DNA from: Candidimonas sp. SYP-B2681
GTDB taxonomy: Bacteria > Pseudomonadota > Gammaproteobacteria > Burkholderiales > Burkholderiaceae_B
Direction of reading: 5' to 3'
DNA length: 64,000 nucleotides
Assembly (NCBI RefSeq): GCF_003971065.1
Contig: NZ_RYDV01000007.1
Span: forward strand, 186,001 to 250,000
Each line of letters opens with the position of its first letter. Position 1 is the first letter of the stretch. The notes beneath the pieces were generated by a model, which worked only from the letters and a program-made list of their open reading frames with translations, searched no databases and was not told where the DNA came from. Positions 28,844 to 36,535 of this stretch are shown piece after piece. Made by a program: the position numbers and the translations under genes.

Positions 28844-29119
28844 TTACATTCCCGGCTTCTTGTTGAGCTGCAAAGCGTTCTTGCTTTTTGGAAACGTTAC
28901 AGCGTAGTTGAATTCGCCTTTTTCTATAGCGTCCAGTATTCCAGCCCTTAAATCTGAAGCACGCTTTAAATTTGCGGCGCTGGGCTTTAGTCTGAGCCTT
29001 TCGCGCCAGAGGGTACCTTGGTATAGAAATTCGATTTCGATACTTGACTCCGAAGCCGGCCGTACGCCGTCAAGCCTCATACCCATACGTGATACCTTTA
29101 TGAATTTCTTCGATTCCAA
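28844..29119 (-). pseudogene. Integrase arm-type DNA-binding domain fragment (DUF3596)
   Basis: 91 residues that match only the N-terminal arm-binding domain of phage-type tyrosine integrases: a GVRP start, SIEIEFLYQG, LKPSAANLKRA, and GEFNYAVTFPKSKNA. The reading stops at KKPGM; no SAM-like core-binding or catalytic (R..HxxR..Y) domain follows in any frame. The best explanation is a remnant of an integrated element. A free-standing arm domain with its own role is possible. Starts at the Met 12 or 14 residues in would also fit. Confidence 0.65.
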
Positions 29120-29243
29120 ACCAATCGTTGTCTTGGCGATGTGTATATATCGTTGAGCGATACTAGTGGACTATACGCCAGTGGGGTGGTTGGGCGGGCT
29201 CGGGTAAGGCATACTGGACTCTTCCCACCGGTAGGAGCACAAC

Positions 29244-29441
29244 ATGCCTCGAAAGATAGTTCAACTGACCCCGTTAAAAATTCACGATTACGCTGGCGTC
29301 TATTTATTTGCCGTGTGTGATGACGGTACCGCCTGGCGAGCCGTACAAAATGACGATGGAAGCGTTGCCGGGGAATGGATACCAATCCCAGCGATTGACG
29401 TCAATCAGTCGGCCCCTAGTGGCGTTGAGAGAAAGAGCTAA
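29244..29441 (+). CDS. Small hypothetical protein (65 residues)
   Basis: Starts MPRKIVQLTPLKIHDYAG, preceded by GGTAGGAG. Composition is balanced with a likely beta-rich core (VYLFAVCDDGTAWRAV and GEWIPIP), which argues for a real gene. No family was recognised. It precedes the first copy of the paralogous lipoproteins by 100 nt. Confidence 0.6.
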   Translation: MPRKIVQLTPLKIHDYAGVYLFAVCDDGTAWRAVQNDDGSVAGEWIPIPAIDVNQSAPSGVERKS

Positions 29442-29496
29442 TGGGACTAGGGGTCGACCATCTCTACTGCGCGCTGCCATCGAAAGAAGCTTGAAG

Positions 29497-29520
29497 GAAT
29501 CTGCTTTAAGAATGGCTATA
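29497..29520 (+). repeat. Conserved upstream element, copy 1
   Basis: GAATCTGCTTTAAGAATGGC plus TATA. A 24-bp element with two differences occurs at 33704-33727, at a nearly identical distance from the start of the second lipoprotein. It may contain the promoter (TATAAC as an extended -10). Confidence 0.65.
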
Positions 29521-29543
29521 ACACTTCTTCAAGGCTAAGCAAA

Positions 29544-29774
29544 ATGGTAATCCAAATGGTTAGCCGATACGGCGTAGCACTTTTTTTCGTCGCACTCGTT
29601 TCGGGGTGTTCTTCAACAGGGCTTGGGGCCTCGGCCCGAAGCGATGAGTGCAAGTGGAACCGCAGCAGCTGCATCTACGAGGGAGCATACGAGCCAGGGG
29701 AGCGGGACTATGCTGAAGAGGAAGCAAAGCGCTTGAATCGGGCCCAATCTGAAAGGCTGCGCCGTGGCAGCTGA
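29544..29774 (+). CDS. Small lipoprotein, copy A of a paralogous pair
   Basis: 76 residues. A lipoprotein signal peptide ends at the lipobox VSGC (Cys22 modified). The short mature part holds DECKWNRSSCIYEGAYEPGERDYAEEEAKRLN. The gene at 33751-34029 encodes a paralog with the same lipobox and the shared core RSSCIYEGAYEP...ERDYAE.EAKRLN. Two mature cysteines may form a disulfide. Its location should be the inner or outer membrane, facing the periplasm. Function is unknown. The ATG at 29544 is aligned with the start of the paralog. Confidence 0.75.
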   Translation: MVIQMVSRYGVALFFVALVSGCSSTGLGASARSDECKWNRSSCIYEGAYEPGERDYAEEEAKRLNRAQSERLRRGS

Positions 29775-29813
29775 CCGTGCCGATAATTGGCCGCGATTGG
29801 TTTGTTCTATCCA

Positions 29814-29838
29814 TAAAAAAACCCGGCTCGTGGCCGGG
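29814..29838 (-). terminator. Terminator on the minus strand, downstream of the DUF2382 cluster
   Basis: Read on the minus strand: GCCGGG-type stem, CCCGGC (29822-29827) with GCCGGG (29833-29838), then eight T residues. It lies 230 nt beyond the stop of the minus-strand DUF2382 gene. The remainder of the gap 29775-30066 holds only a doubtful 36-codon reading (29896-30006, plus strand). Confidence 0.75.
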
Positions 29839-30066
29839 GTAGGCTTTGTTCCAGTGTCGTTGTGGCATGGTGTGCGTCATAGCGCCTTATTAGCTATGGA
29901 AGCGCACGACCTGTTTAACATTGAGTTCGCGGCGGGTCTCATTCGCCTTATGGCGTATTTCGACCGCGCCGCACTACTTCGCAACAGGCTACCTACACAA
30001 TCATAGCGATGGATCCTCCAGACGCCTGCTTGATGGGCGTGCACGAGATCTTCAGTCAGGGCGTGG

Positions 30067-31038
30067 CTAGATTTTGCCGTTGCGAGGCTTCAACGGCTCG
30101 TCTGGAGACGATAAGTCATCGGCTTCGGTCCTGCGGCTGCCTGTTGAGCGTACGTCATCGCCATCGATACGCTCGACGTCCACCTGCGTTCCCCGAACCG
30201 TATCGCTTACTGTTTCGGTGCGCTCCGATGTTTGCTTGCCAACGACGACTTCTTCCACAACGCGCGCCGTCTTTTGCACTACCGGCGTTTCTTGCGTCTC
30301 GCGTACCTCTACAAAGCCCTCTTTCAAATCCGCCTCCGTCGCAGGCCGGTCGACGGGCCGCCTTTCAACCGACGCGCGCTCTTCACGCAAATTTACCGAT
30401 TCGCTGACAGGCGTCTCGGTTGGGCGGGAGTAGACGCGGTAGGCTCCCGTTTGAACACGCCTTTTGCCGACCTCCAGCTCTTCTTGGACAACCGGAAAAG
30501 CCTTGTCCTCACCTTCCGGTTGAGTCAAAGGCGTGGATTGTTCGTCGGACGTGAAGCCGGATGTCACGGCAGCAGCTCCAGTGCCAGGTGCGACGTAGGT
30601 GGTGGAGCCGGCTCTTTCAGTGGAAGCGGTGTAGCTTGCGTCGCCCGCGCTCTGCCACTGAGCGTAGCGCTCGTCAATATCAACCGCCCCTGCAGATTCG
30701 AAAATATTGCGGACACGGTCCAGTTCAGCGTCTCCCATGACGTCCACGCTCACAAGCGCGCCGCCACGGCGTACCGCCTCCTGGTATTGGCCGTACTCTG
30801 GGGGACGGTCGTCATCGCCGACCAAATTCGAAAAGAATCGCTGGATCTTGTCGAATATTCCCTCGTCTTCACGGTCGATTATCCGGTCGGATCCGCTGAT
30901 TGATGTGGATTCCCCTATATCCGATTGTCTCGAGTGGATTTCCACGTTAGAACGTGAGATGCCTTCTGCAGTAAGCGCGTCTACCGCCGCATTTGCCTCT
31001 TGGTAGGTGTCAAAGACACCGATAATGGTCTGAGTCAT
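30067..31038 (-). CDS. DUF2382 (YsnF/AvaK) stress-type protein, long form
   Basis: 323 residues. The N-terminus MTQTIIGVFDTYQEANAAV resembles the general-stress YflT-type domain. The C-terminal DUF2382/YsnF domain spans about 190-300, with FPVVQEELEVGKRRVQTGAYRV and VVQKTARVVEEVVVGKQTSERT. The tail is hydrophilic and acidic. YsnF/AvaK-domain proteins are associated with general stress; biochemical function is not settled. AAGG lies before the ATG at 31038. A second, shorter DUF2382 gene lies just upstream on the same strand, so they are likely one transcription unit. Confidence 0.85.
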   Translation of the reverse strand: MTQTIIGVFDTYQEANAAVDALTAEGISRSNVEIHSRQSDIGESTSISGSDRIIDREDEGIFDKIQRFFSNLVGDDDRPPEYGQYQEAVRRGGALVSVDVMGDAELDRVRNIFESAGAVDIDERYAQWQSAGDASYTASTERAGSTTYVAPGTGAAAVTSGFTSDEQSTPLTQPEGEDKAFPVVQEELEVGKRRVQTGAYRVYSRPTETPVSESVNLREERASVERRPVDRPATEADLKEGFVEVRETQETPVVQKTARVVEEVVVGKQTSERTETVSDTVRGTQVDVERIDGDDVRSTGSRRTEADDLSSPDEPLKPRNGKI

Positions 31039-31136
31039 AAGAACAGCCTTGTAAAATTTTGGGGGTGATGTGCACTGACGGATTAACCTATGATGCACCG
31101 GAGAAACTGCGCAGTGCAGTACAGCAAATCGTGTGC

Positions 31137-31583
31137 CTATTCCTGCTTTTTCCAGCCACCTTGTTCACCATCGCGTTTCTCAACGACCACTTCCTCTTTT
31201 TTGACCGAAACGCTTTGGACGGAGTCCTGCTCCGTCGTATGCTTGGTGACGTGTAGCTCCTCTTTCAACATGAGGTGCATCTCGATCACTGGCACATATT
31301 CAAAGACGGGAATGACAAGCGTGTCTCCTTCTTGATGTGGTCCGTATTCGCTTTCGACGGGACGATTGATGGATACTCTGCGCGTATGAACGTGTTCTGA
31401 ACGTAGGGTCACCGGAACATCCACGAACTCGTCGTGCACCACCTTATGGACGCGCACTGCGCCAGTTTCCTGTTTCTCGACCCCGATGAAGACGTCCTCC
31501 TGCGTCGCTGCAATGCTTACCGGTTCTTGCAATGGGTTGGGCAGTCCGTCATTTCGAGGTCCCGAATTGTCGCTTTCGTTCAT
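31137..31583 (-). CDS. DUF2382 (YsnF/AvaK) protein, short form
   Basis: 148 residues, consisting almost only of the YsnF/AvaK domain: EDVFIGVEKQETGAVRVHKVV, then VPVFEYVPVIE-like (VIPVFEYVPVIEM) and a basic/acidic tail. CAGGAG lies before the ATG at 31583; the longer reading to 31646 lacks family similarity. It is 98 nt upstream of the long DUF2382 gene on the same strand. Together they form a tandem pair. Confidence 0.82.
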   Translation of the reverse strand: MNESDNSGPRNDGLPNPLQEPVSIAATQEDVFIGVEKQETGAVRVHKVVHDEFVDVPVTLRSEHVHTRRVSINRPVESEYGPHQEGDTLVIPVFEYVPVIEMHLMLKEELHVTKHTTEQDSVQSVSVKKEEVVVEKRDGEQGGWKKQE

Positions 31584-32196
31584 ACCGCAGCTCCTGCTTA
31601 ATGGGGATGGCTGAGTTACGCTCAGTTGAAGGAGTTTTTGGTCCACTAAAGCGGTGCAAGTACCGTGCCGTTATATTTTTTTTCTGTGTGCCTACAACGC
31701 AAAAAGCCATCGTTTAAGCGGACGAGTTAGTGACGGATCTGCTTACCGTCAAAGACCTGGCTGAACGACGAAGAAAGATGGTAAGCCTTACAGTTTGTGA
31801 GAAGCACTTGCCACAGTCTTTGAAAGACCTGATTGACGGATAAGACCTTGCTACGAAAATCACGATAAATCCCAATCGCGTAGCCGAGGGTTTGCCTTAG
31901 TTCGTCAAGAATGACGACACCGTTGTGACGCCGGTAAAATCGAAAAACTTCGATATCGTGCCGTTTCGCCGTAAACCTGAGCAGATCAGTGAGTCCACAA
32001 ATGGCTAATACAACCCCGAACCAAGTCCACCTATTCTATGCAGGGTCCCTTAGTACCGCGGACACGAATCGTTTATTTCTGGCACTCGTTAAAAAAGGGC
32101 TTACCCGCTCGGAGCTCGAATGAAATAGTAAACGCCGACCAGAACTGCACGGTCGCTTTGAAAGTTGGCTAATAAACTTCCCGAATAGGTGCCGCT
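31584..32196. other. Gene-poor 613-bp gap
   Basis: No gene is convincing here. Two short plus-strand readings exist: 31730-31843 (GTG start, 37 residues, MTDLLTVKDLAERRR) and 32001-32123 (ATG start, 40 residues, MANTTPNQVHLFYAG). Both lack a good ribosome binding site and may be decayed genes. The minus-strand promoter of the short DUF2382 gene must lie at the left edge. Confidence 0.4.
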
Positions 32197-32469
32197 ATGT
32201 CCCCGCAAGAAATTCCGTCCAATATTGTTCGTGTGAGGCCGCAACCCATTGTCGACGGCAAAGGCATTTACGCCACTCGTGGTGGACAGCTCGCTTTTAT
32301 TGAGACTTCGGAGCTGATTACAGGGAGGGTCGTTTTTTCCGGCTACATCACCAAGCTTGAGAAGGGTAAGAACGCGGTTCAAGAATGGCATCGCTGGTTC
32401 GCGAACGGAACCCTGGCCGAATCTGCACCCTCTGCTGATAATTTGCTAAACATTATCGAAAGAGTTTAA
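32197..32469 (+). CDS. Hypothetical protein (90 residues)
   Basis: Starts MSPQEIPSNIVRVRPQP with AGGTG upstream. Predicted mixed alpha/beta, with GKGIYATRGGQLAFIE and a C-terminal helix. The C-terminus EWHRWFANGTLAESAPSADN is well mixed and unlike a random reading. No family was recognised. It precedes nagB by 147 nt. Confidence 0.5.
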   Translation: MSPQEIPSNIVRVRPQPIVDGKGIYATRGGQLAFIETSELITGRVVFSGYITKLEKGKNAVQEWHRWFANGTLAESAPSADNLLNIIERV

Positions 32470-32616
32470 GTAGAATTTTCTTTGCCTTACAAGAGTTTGC
32501 TTCTGGTAATAAACGGGCCAGTATCGACGATAGGGCCGTGCTACGATCCGACGCATTTCCCCCCATAGCGGTCTAAAACTTAATGCAATTGTTGCGCAAA
32601 AGCGAGGCCATAGCCC

Positions 32617-33378
32617 ATGTTTCATATATTCCCTGACACTTCTTCCATTGCCGAATACGTCAGCGCCGCGCTGATTGACAAGATCAAAAGCAAGCCCGGT
32701 GTCGTTTTGGGCGCCGCGACGGGCGGGACCATGGAGCCGATTTATGCGCGCTTTGTGCAGCAGGCGCATCAAGAGCGATTGGATCTTTCCCAGCTGATTT
32801 CCTTCAACCTGGACGAATACGTAGGGTTGGGCGCTGATCATCCGAAAAGCTATGCGGCTTATATGCGCGAGCACCTGTTCAACTATCTGGGGTTTAATGA
32901 ATCTCGGCACCATCTGCCCGACGGCCAGGCGAAGAATTTGGAAGAACACTGTGTGGAGTACTCCGCCAAAGTGCAACAACATGGCGGAATAGATCTGCAA
33001 TTATTGGGAGTAGGGAGCAACGGACATATTGGTTTTAACGAGCCAGGTACGGCTTTCGACAGCCGCTGTCATGTTGTTCAGCTCTCCGAACGCACCCGTA
33101 TAGACAACAGCCGATTTTTTGCTAAAAACGCCATTGTCCCTGCTTCTGCCATCACGATGGGATTGCAAGACATCATGGACGCCCGAGAGATTCTGCTCAT
33201 CGCAACCGGAGAGAGCAAAGCGCCAATCCTCGCCGAGTACTATCAAAACGACATCACCGAGGCCATTCCCTTTACGGTGTTGAAACGGCATCCAAATGTG
33301 AAAATTATTGTCGACGAGGCCGCGGCGAGCCTGTTGCCCGATAGTGTATGTAAGCGCACCATCGAGGCATATGTCTGA
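32617..33378 (+). CDS. nagB: Glucosamine-6-phosphate deaminase
   Basis: 253 residues. It converts glucosamine 6-phosphate to fructose 6-phosphate and ammonia. Family motifs are LGAATGGTMEPIY near residue 31, the NLDEYVGL segment with catalytic Asp, and GVGSNGHIGFNEPG with the catalytic His. It is slightly shorter than the E. coli enzyme (266) and lacks most of its C-terminal allosteric part, as in many short NagB proteins. No nagA, nagE or transporter gene is nearby, so its role in amino-sugar use is uncertain. Confidence 0.92.
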   Translation: MFHIFPDTSSIAEYVSAALIDKIKSKPGVVLGAATGGTMEPIYARFVQQAHQERLDLSQLISFNLDEYVGLGADHPKSYAAYMREHLFNYLGFNESRHHLPDGQAKNLEEHCVEYSAKVQQHGGIDLQLLGVGSNGHIGFNEPGTAFDSRCHVVQLSERTRIDNSRFFAKNAIVPASAITMGLQDIMDAREILLIATGESKAPILAEYYQNDITEAIPFTVLKRHPNVKIIVDEAAASLLPDSVCKRTIEAYV

Positions 33379-33750
33379 GGGAAGCCGCTGTCGCCCGTTC
33401 CCGCACAGCAGCTTTGATAATTAAGGCTTCAACTTCGTGCCGTCGATCATATTGTCGGTGCTCGTCATCCCGCGTTTTTACTTAGGCAGCCTTCACGAAA
33501 TAGCCCCGTCATGCAAGACGGCATGTGTTCTCCATAAATCGATGTCTGATTTGTATCAGAAAAATTTGAACCTTGAAACAAGAGGTTACTAAGAGCGGCA
33601 ATACCCCTGCCGTTAGCTTTCGCGCTATAGCATCGTTATGGAGACGGCGGAGTGGTTTAATAACTTCGGATGGGGCCATACTGCCACTCGAAAGGTCTTA
33701 CAAGAATCTGTTATAAGAATGGCTATAAGATCTCTATAGGTCTAGTCAAA
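33379..33750. other. Intergenic region before the second lipoprotein
   Basis: 372 bp with no credible gene. The right end (33704-33727) holds the second copy of the element found before lipoprotein copy A. The rest shows no strong repeat or hairpin. Confidence 0.5.
33704..33727 (+). repeat. Conserved upstream element, copy 2
   Basis: GAATCTGTTATAAGAATGGC plus TATA, matching copy 1 (29497-29520) at 22 of 24 positions. It lies 23 nt before the ATG of lipoprotein copy B, the same distance as in copy A, so the two genes were duplicated together with their control DNA. Confidence 0.65.
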
Positions 33751-34029
33751 ATGCCCATACAATCGTTTAGTCGATGCGGCGTAGCGCTGTTTCTTGTGGC
33801 GCTTGTCTCCGGGTGCACTTTCACCGGCCTAGAAGCTCCGGGTATCGGCACCAAGGCCTCGGACACCCACATTGAAGCTTCAGGTCGTGGCGACGAGTGC
33901 AGCCGGAATCGTAGCAGCTGCATATATGAAGGCGCGTATGAGCCAATGGAACGTGACTACGCTGAACAGGAAGCCAAACGCCTAAATCAGGCCGCATTGG
34001 AAAGGTTTCGCCGTAGCTCTCGTCGGTAA
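33751..34029 (+). CDS. Small lipoprotein, copy B of a paralogous pair
   Basis: 92 residues. The lipobox VSGC follows a hydrophobic signal (CGVALFLVALVSGC, Cys22). Compared with copy A it has a 15-residue insertion after the lipobox (EAPGIGTKASDTHIE). The shared core RSSCIYEGAYEP, ERDYAEQEAKRLNQ and the basic C-terminus are retained. Start at 33751 is aligned to copy A; an ATG at 33670 gives an unconserved lead. Function is unknown. Confidence 0.75.
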   Translation: MPIQSFSRCGVALFLVALVSGCTFTGLEAPGIGTKASDTHIEASGRGDECSRNRSSCIYEGAYEPMERDYAEQEAKRLNQAALERFRRSSRR

Positions 34030-34234
34030 TTGCGCTCCACGTCTAATCTCATGTTGCGGCGTGCGAAGTCGCCAGCGCTTACTTGGGCGGCCACTCCGTT
34101 GTGATGGATGTGGTGGACTGGTTTACGCGGCTCTGATAACAAGTGGCTACAGAAACCCGTCAAATAAATTTAGCGGTTGTCTTGCGTATGGTGGCGGTAA
34201 ACTCCGAACATGATTAACGCTAAAGGAGCCCGAT

Positions 34235-34657
34235 GTGGCGCATGCAGATAATGTCGAAGTCGCCACTCAGCCAGGCCGCATGATAAAAACCGCACCTGAT
34301 ACCATCACTGCCATTGATTTAGGCTGTGCCGAACATTACGTTTGGGGCGGAGTCTGCGATGGCTGGCATCTGCTGCAGCATCCCGCACTTAGCGTTATCC
34401 AAGAGCGTGTCCCACCTCGGGGCAGCGAGATCAGGCACTATCACTCGCTTGCCCATCAGTTCTTCTATATCCTTTCCGGTTCGGCAATGTTGGAATTCGA
34501 CGGCAGGAACGTGTCGTTGAATGCCGGCCAGGGTTTGCATGTTCCACCTGCGGTACACCACCGTTTCGTCAATCCGTCGGACTCTGAAGTTGTTTTCTTG
34601 GTTATCTCCTCTCCGTCTACAGCGGGCGACCGTACGAATATTCCACTAACGGGATAG
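34235..34657 (+). CDS. Cupin-domain protein
   Basis: 140 residues, one cupin barrel. Motif 1 is GSEIRHYHSLAHQFFYILSG (about 64-83), carrying His residues of a metal site; motif 2 is GQGLHVPPAVHHRFVNPSD with the second His set. The GTG at 34235 has AAAGGAG 6 nt upstream. Single-domain cupins include isomerases, dioxygenases and regulators; no substrate can be named from the sequence. Confidence 0.82.
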   Translation: MAHADNVEVATQPGRMIKTAPDTITAIDLGCAEHYVWGGVCDGWHLLQHPALSVIQERVPPRGSEIRHYHSLAHQFFYILSGSAMLEFDGRNVSLNAGQGLHVPPAVHHRFVNPSDSEVVFLVISSPSTAGDRTNIPLTG

Positions 34658-34779
34658 CGTGACAGGAACAGTTGCGAGCCCCTGCATCGCCACTGAACTT
34701 TAGAGCTTGATAACCTGGCTTAAACAAGTATCGATGGATATTATGCATCACGTCTCATCAATCAAGTTAGGGGCCTGCT

Positions 34780-35241
34780 GTGTTGAATACGCTTTCGATT
34801 CGCTCTGCTCGCGAAACAGACTACGAACAATGGTTGATATTATGGAGCCAATATAACGAATTCTACGGTAGGGCGAAGGAAACAGCGCTTCCTGTGGAGG
34901 TGTCCAATACGACTTGGAGCAGGTTCTTTGAAGGGAGTGACCTCTTTTGCTTAATTGCGGAGGTCGACGGCCAAATCTGCGGTATCGCCCATTGCATTTA
35001 CCATTACTCGACGACGAGCATAAAAAAATCTTGCTACCTAAATGACTTATTTACGATCGGGAACCTGCGAGGCCAAGGCATAGGAAAAGCGCTGATAGCG
35101 GCTGTTTATGCAAGGGCACTTAAAGAGGGGGCGGCTCGCGTTTATTGGCATACCAATCATTCAAATGTAAATGCGCGAGCTCTTTACGATCAGGTCGCCG
35201 ATTATGAGGGCTTCATTGTGTATAAACACATATTGCCATAG
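34780..35241 (+). CDS. GNAT-family N-acetyltransferase
   Basis: 153 residues. The acetyl-CoA-binding motif A appears as LNDLFTIGNLRGQGIGKALI (about 87-106), with RGQGIGKA fitting R/QxxGxG/A. A WHTNHSNVNARALYDQV segment follows, typical of the C-terminal part. The start is GTG at 34780 or the adjacent TTG. The substrate is unknown. It is the last protein gene before an unusual tRNA. Confidence 0.85.
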   Translation: MLNTLSIRSARETDYEQWLILWSQYNEFYGRAKETALPVEVSNTTWSRFFEGSDLFCLIAEVDGQICGIAHCIYHYSTTSIKKSCYLNDLFTIGNLRGQGIGKALIAAVYARALKEGAARVYWHTNHSNVNARALYDQVADYEGFIVYKHILP

Positions 35242-35390
35242 GCAGCTTTCTGATTACGAGCCTGAAAAGAGGTTTATGGGATCGCTAGCATCGGCCAACT
35301 GATACCGACTGCTCCCCATAGCCGGCGTCACCTGCGGAGCAGCAAAGGGGGGGCGAACTCCTGCGCTACTGAAAGGTATCTGATGGAGGC

Positions 35391-35448
35391 GTAGAGAGTT
35401 GAACTCTACTGGACTTCTTCTTTACAGAAGAAGAACGCAGCCCGCTGC
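35391..35448. repeat. Cluster of hairpins 3' of the unusual tRNA
   Basis: Three inverted repeats: GTAGAG/CTCTAC (35391-35396 with 35404-35409), CTTCTTCT/AGAAGAAG (35414-35421 with 35426-35433), and GCAGC/GCTGC (35437-35441 with 35444-35448). On the minus strand they follow the tRNA 3' end by 16 nt, and the last is followed by GTTCTTCTTCT, so it may end the tRNA transcript. The first reads on the minus strand like a tRNA T-arm (GTAGAGTTCAACTCTCTAC followed by GCCTCCA), possibly an attachment-site scar. Confidence 0.4.
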
Positions 35449-35463
35449 CCCCGATAAAATCGG

Positions 35464-35536
35464 TACTCGGTGCCGGAATCGAACCCGCGACCGCCGCCTT
35501 ATTAAGGCGTTACTCTACCAACTGAGCTAACCGAGT
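35464..35536 (-). tRNA. tRNA with anticodon AAT (formally Ile), no encoded CCA
   Basis: 73 nt, read on the minus strand. The acceptor stem ACTCGGT pairs with ACCGAGT; U8, A14, G15, G18 and G19, C48 and a normal T-loop (TTCGATT) are all present. The D-stem is GCTC/GAGT. The anticodon stem CGCC/GGCG encloses the loop TTAATAA, so the anticodon is AAT, pairing with ATT (Ile). Mismatches occur at 27-43 and in the T-stem at 51-63. The discriminator is A; the 3' end is CCG, not CCA. Anticodon AAT is very unusual in bacteria, which normally use GAT. It could be a pseudo-tRNA or mobile-element tRNA. Confidence 0.75.
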
Positions 35537-35544
35537 ATGGGGAA

Positions 35545-35573
35545 ACTATAAAGAAGGTCTGCGAAGGGTACAA
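35545..35573 (-). promoter_or_regulatory. Promoter of the AAT-anticodon tRNA
   Basis: On the minus strand TTGTAC (35573-35568), a 17-bp spacer, then TATAGT (35550-35545), ending 8 nt before the first base of the tRNA. This is close to the sigma-70 consensus with ideal spacing and supports real expression of the tRNA. Confidence 0.7.
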
Positions 35574-36016
35574 CTGGGCTGCATACCGCAGACAAATCGG
35601 ACGGTTGACACTGGTATTGAACTGCCGTATTCGTCCGCACATAATCGCCCCCTCTAATCACCTGACCGCAATGCTTTTGATGATTCGTTCGCGGGCTTTG
35701 TCTCGGTACATCGGCACGATTGCCGGTACGCCGTTATATCTGCTTTGGTGAATAGTATGCGAGTGCCGATCCGGTGGCAGGGCGTGGGGCCCGAGGGGCA
35801 GCTAATTCATAGACCGTTCGCTGCGGCACCCCAAAAGCTCTAGGCGGGCTATTTTTTTGAGGGATCCAGCGTTTGGTCGACCTGGGGCAGCCTGCATTCC
35901 AAGAAACTTACCTTCGGCGTACCACAAGAAGTCGTGCCCTTACCCAACCTTGTCGGCGAGACGTAACTGTAAGGTGACAAGATTAGCGCGCCGCCGCAGG
36001 GGCCGGATCGGTCCGG
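35574..36016. other. Gap between tRNA promoter and zinc-ribbon gene B
   Basis: 443 bp without a credible protein gene. The readings present are basic and cysteine-rich without pattern and look like chance. No clear repeat was seen. Confidence 0.45.
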
Positions 36017-36250
36017 TTAAGGCGCTGGTTTCAGAGGATCGAACTCCGTGTCGACACCGTCCTTACGTGTTCGCCGGCGCCAGATGGTCTTGCAAAAACA
36101 GCAGCTATAGTGTCTCTCTAGAAGCCCCGTGTAGCTTGTTGGTGCAAGCGCGTCGGTCAGGCCCATGAAAGCATGTGGCTTTTTGGGCAGCGCAGCCGCC
36201 TGAAACACCTTGCACGTTAGACACAGTGATACAGAAGATGAGAGTTCCAT
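36017..36250 (-). CDS. Small zinc-ribbon protein, copy B
   Basis: 77 residues with two CxxC pairs (LCLTCK near residue 10 and YSCCFCKT near 50). From ERHYSC to KDGV it follows the pattern of the zinc-ribbon protein at 26196-26414: ER, aromatic, CxxC, T-[VI]-W, R, K, GV. The middle is less conserved. Function is unknown. Confidence 0.6.
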   Translation of the reverse strand: MELSSSVSLCLTCKVFQAAALPKKPHAFMGLTDALAPTSYTGLLERHYSCCFCKTIWRRRTRKDGVDTEFDPLKPAP

Positions 36251-36349
36251 CGCTCAACGGTACCCCTTACCGTGCCGTACGGCCATCCGACGTTCGGGCC
36301 AGAGCCATCAAGGTGCCGCTCTTCACATCTACCATTGTGCTTAGTGAAC

Positions 36350-36535
36350 CTAATGGGTATAGGCTCGCATCAACGCTTTGTAACGACGCATGGGCGCCGC
36401 TCTAGGCCTTTCCACCACTACCTGGTCCTCGCTAAACCTAAGGCCATTGCCGGCTTGGTAGCGGCTGGCCATTACCAGTTGTTCGGTAATAACACCGCTG
36501 TAATAGTCTGCCGAAAAAGTCGGCAGGGCGGTCAT
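36350..36535 (-). CDS. Small hypothetical protein, overlapping the preceding gene
   Basis: 61 residues (MTALPTFSADYYSGVITEQL...). Its ATG overlaps the stop of the gene at 36532-36804 as ATGA, the classic arrangement for translational coupling. Ends RYKALMRAYTH. No family was recognised; the overlap is the main reason to believe it. Confidence 0.4.
   Translation of the reverse strand: MTALPTFSADYYSGVITEQLVMASRYQAGNGLRFSEDQVVVERPRAAPMRRYKALMRAYTH

Noticed and set aside
36025-36060. T-arm-like GGAGTTCGATCCTCT on the minus strand
   Set aside because: No acceptor or anticodon stems; it is the coding sequence for the C-terminus of zinc-ribbon protein B.
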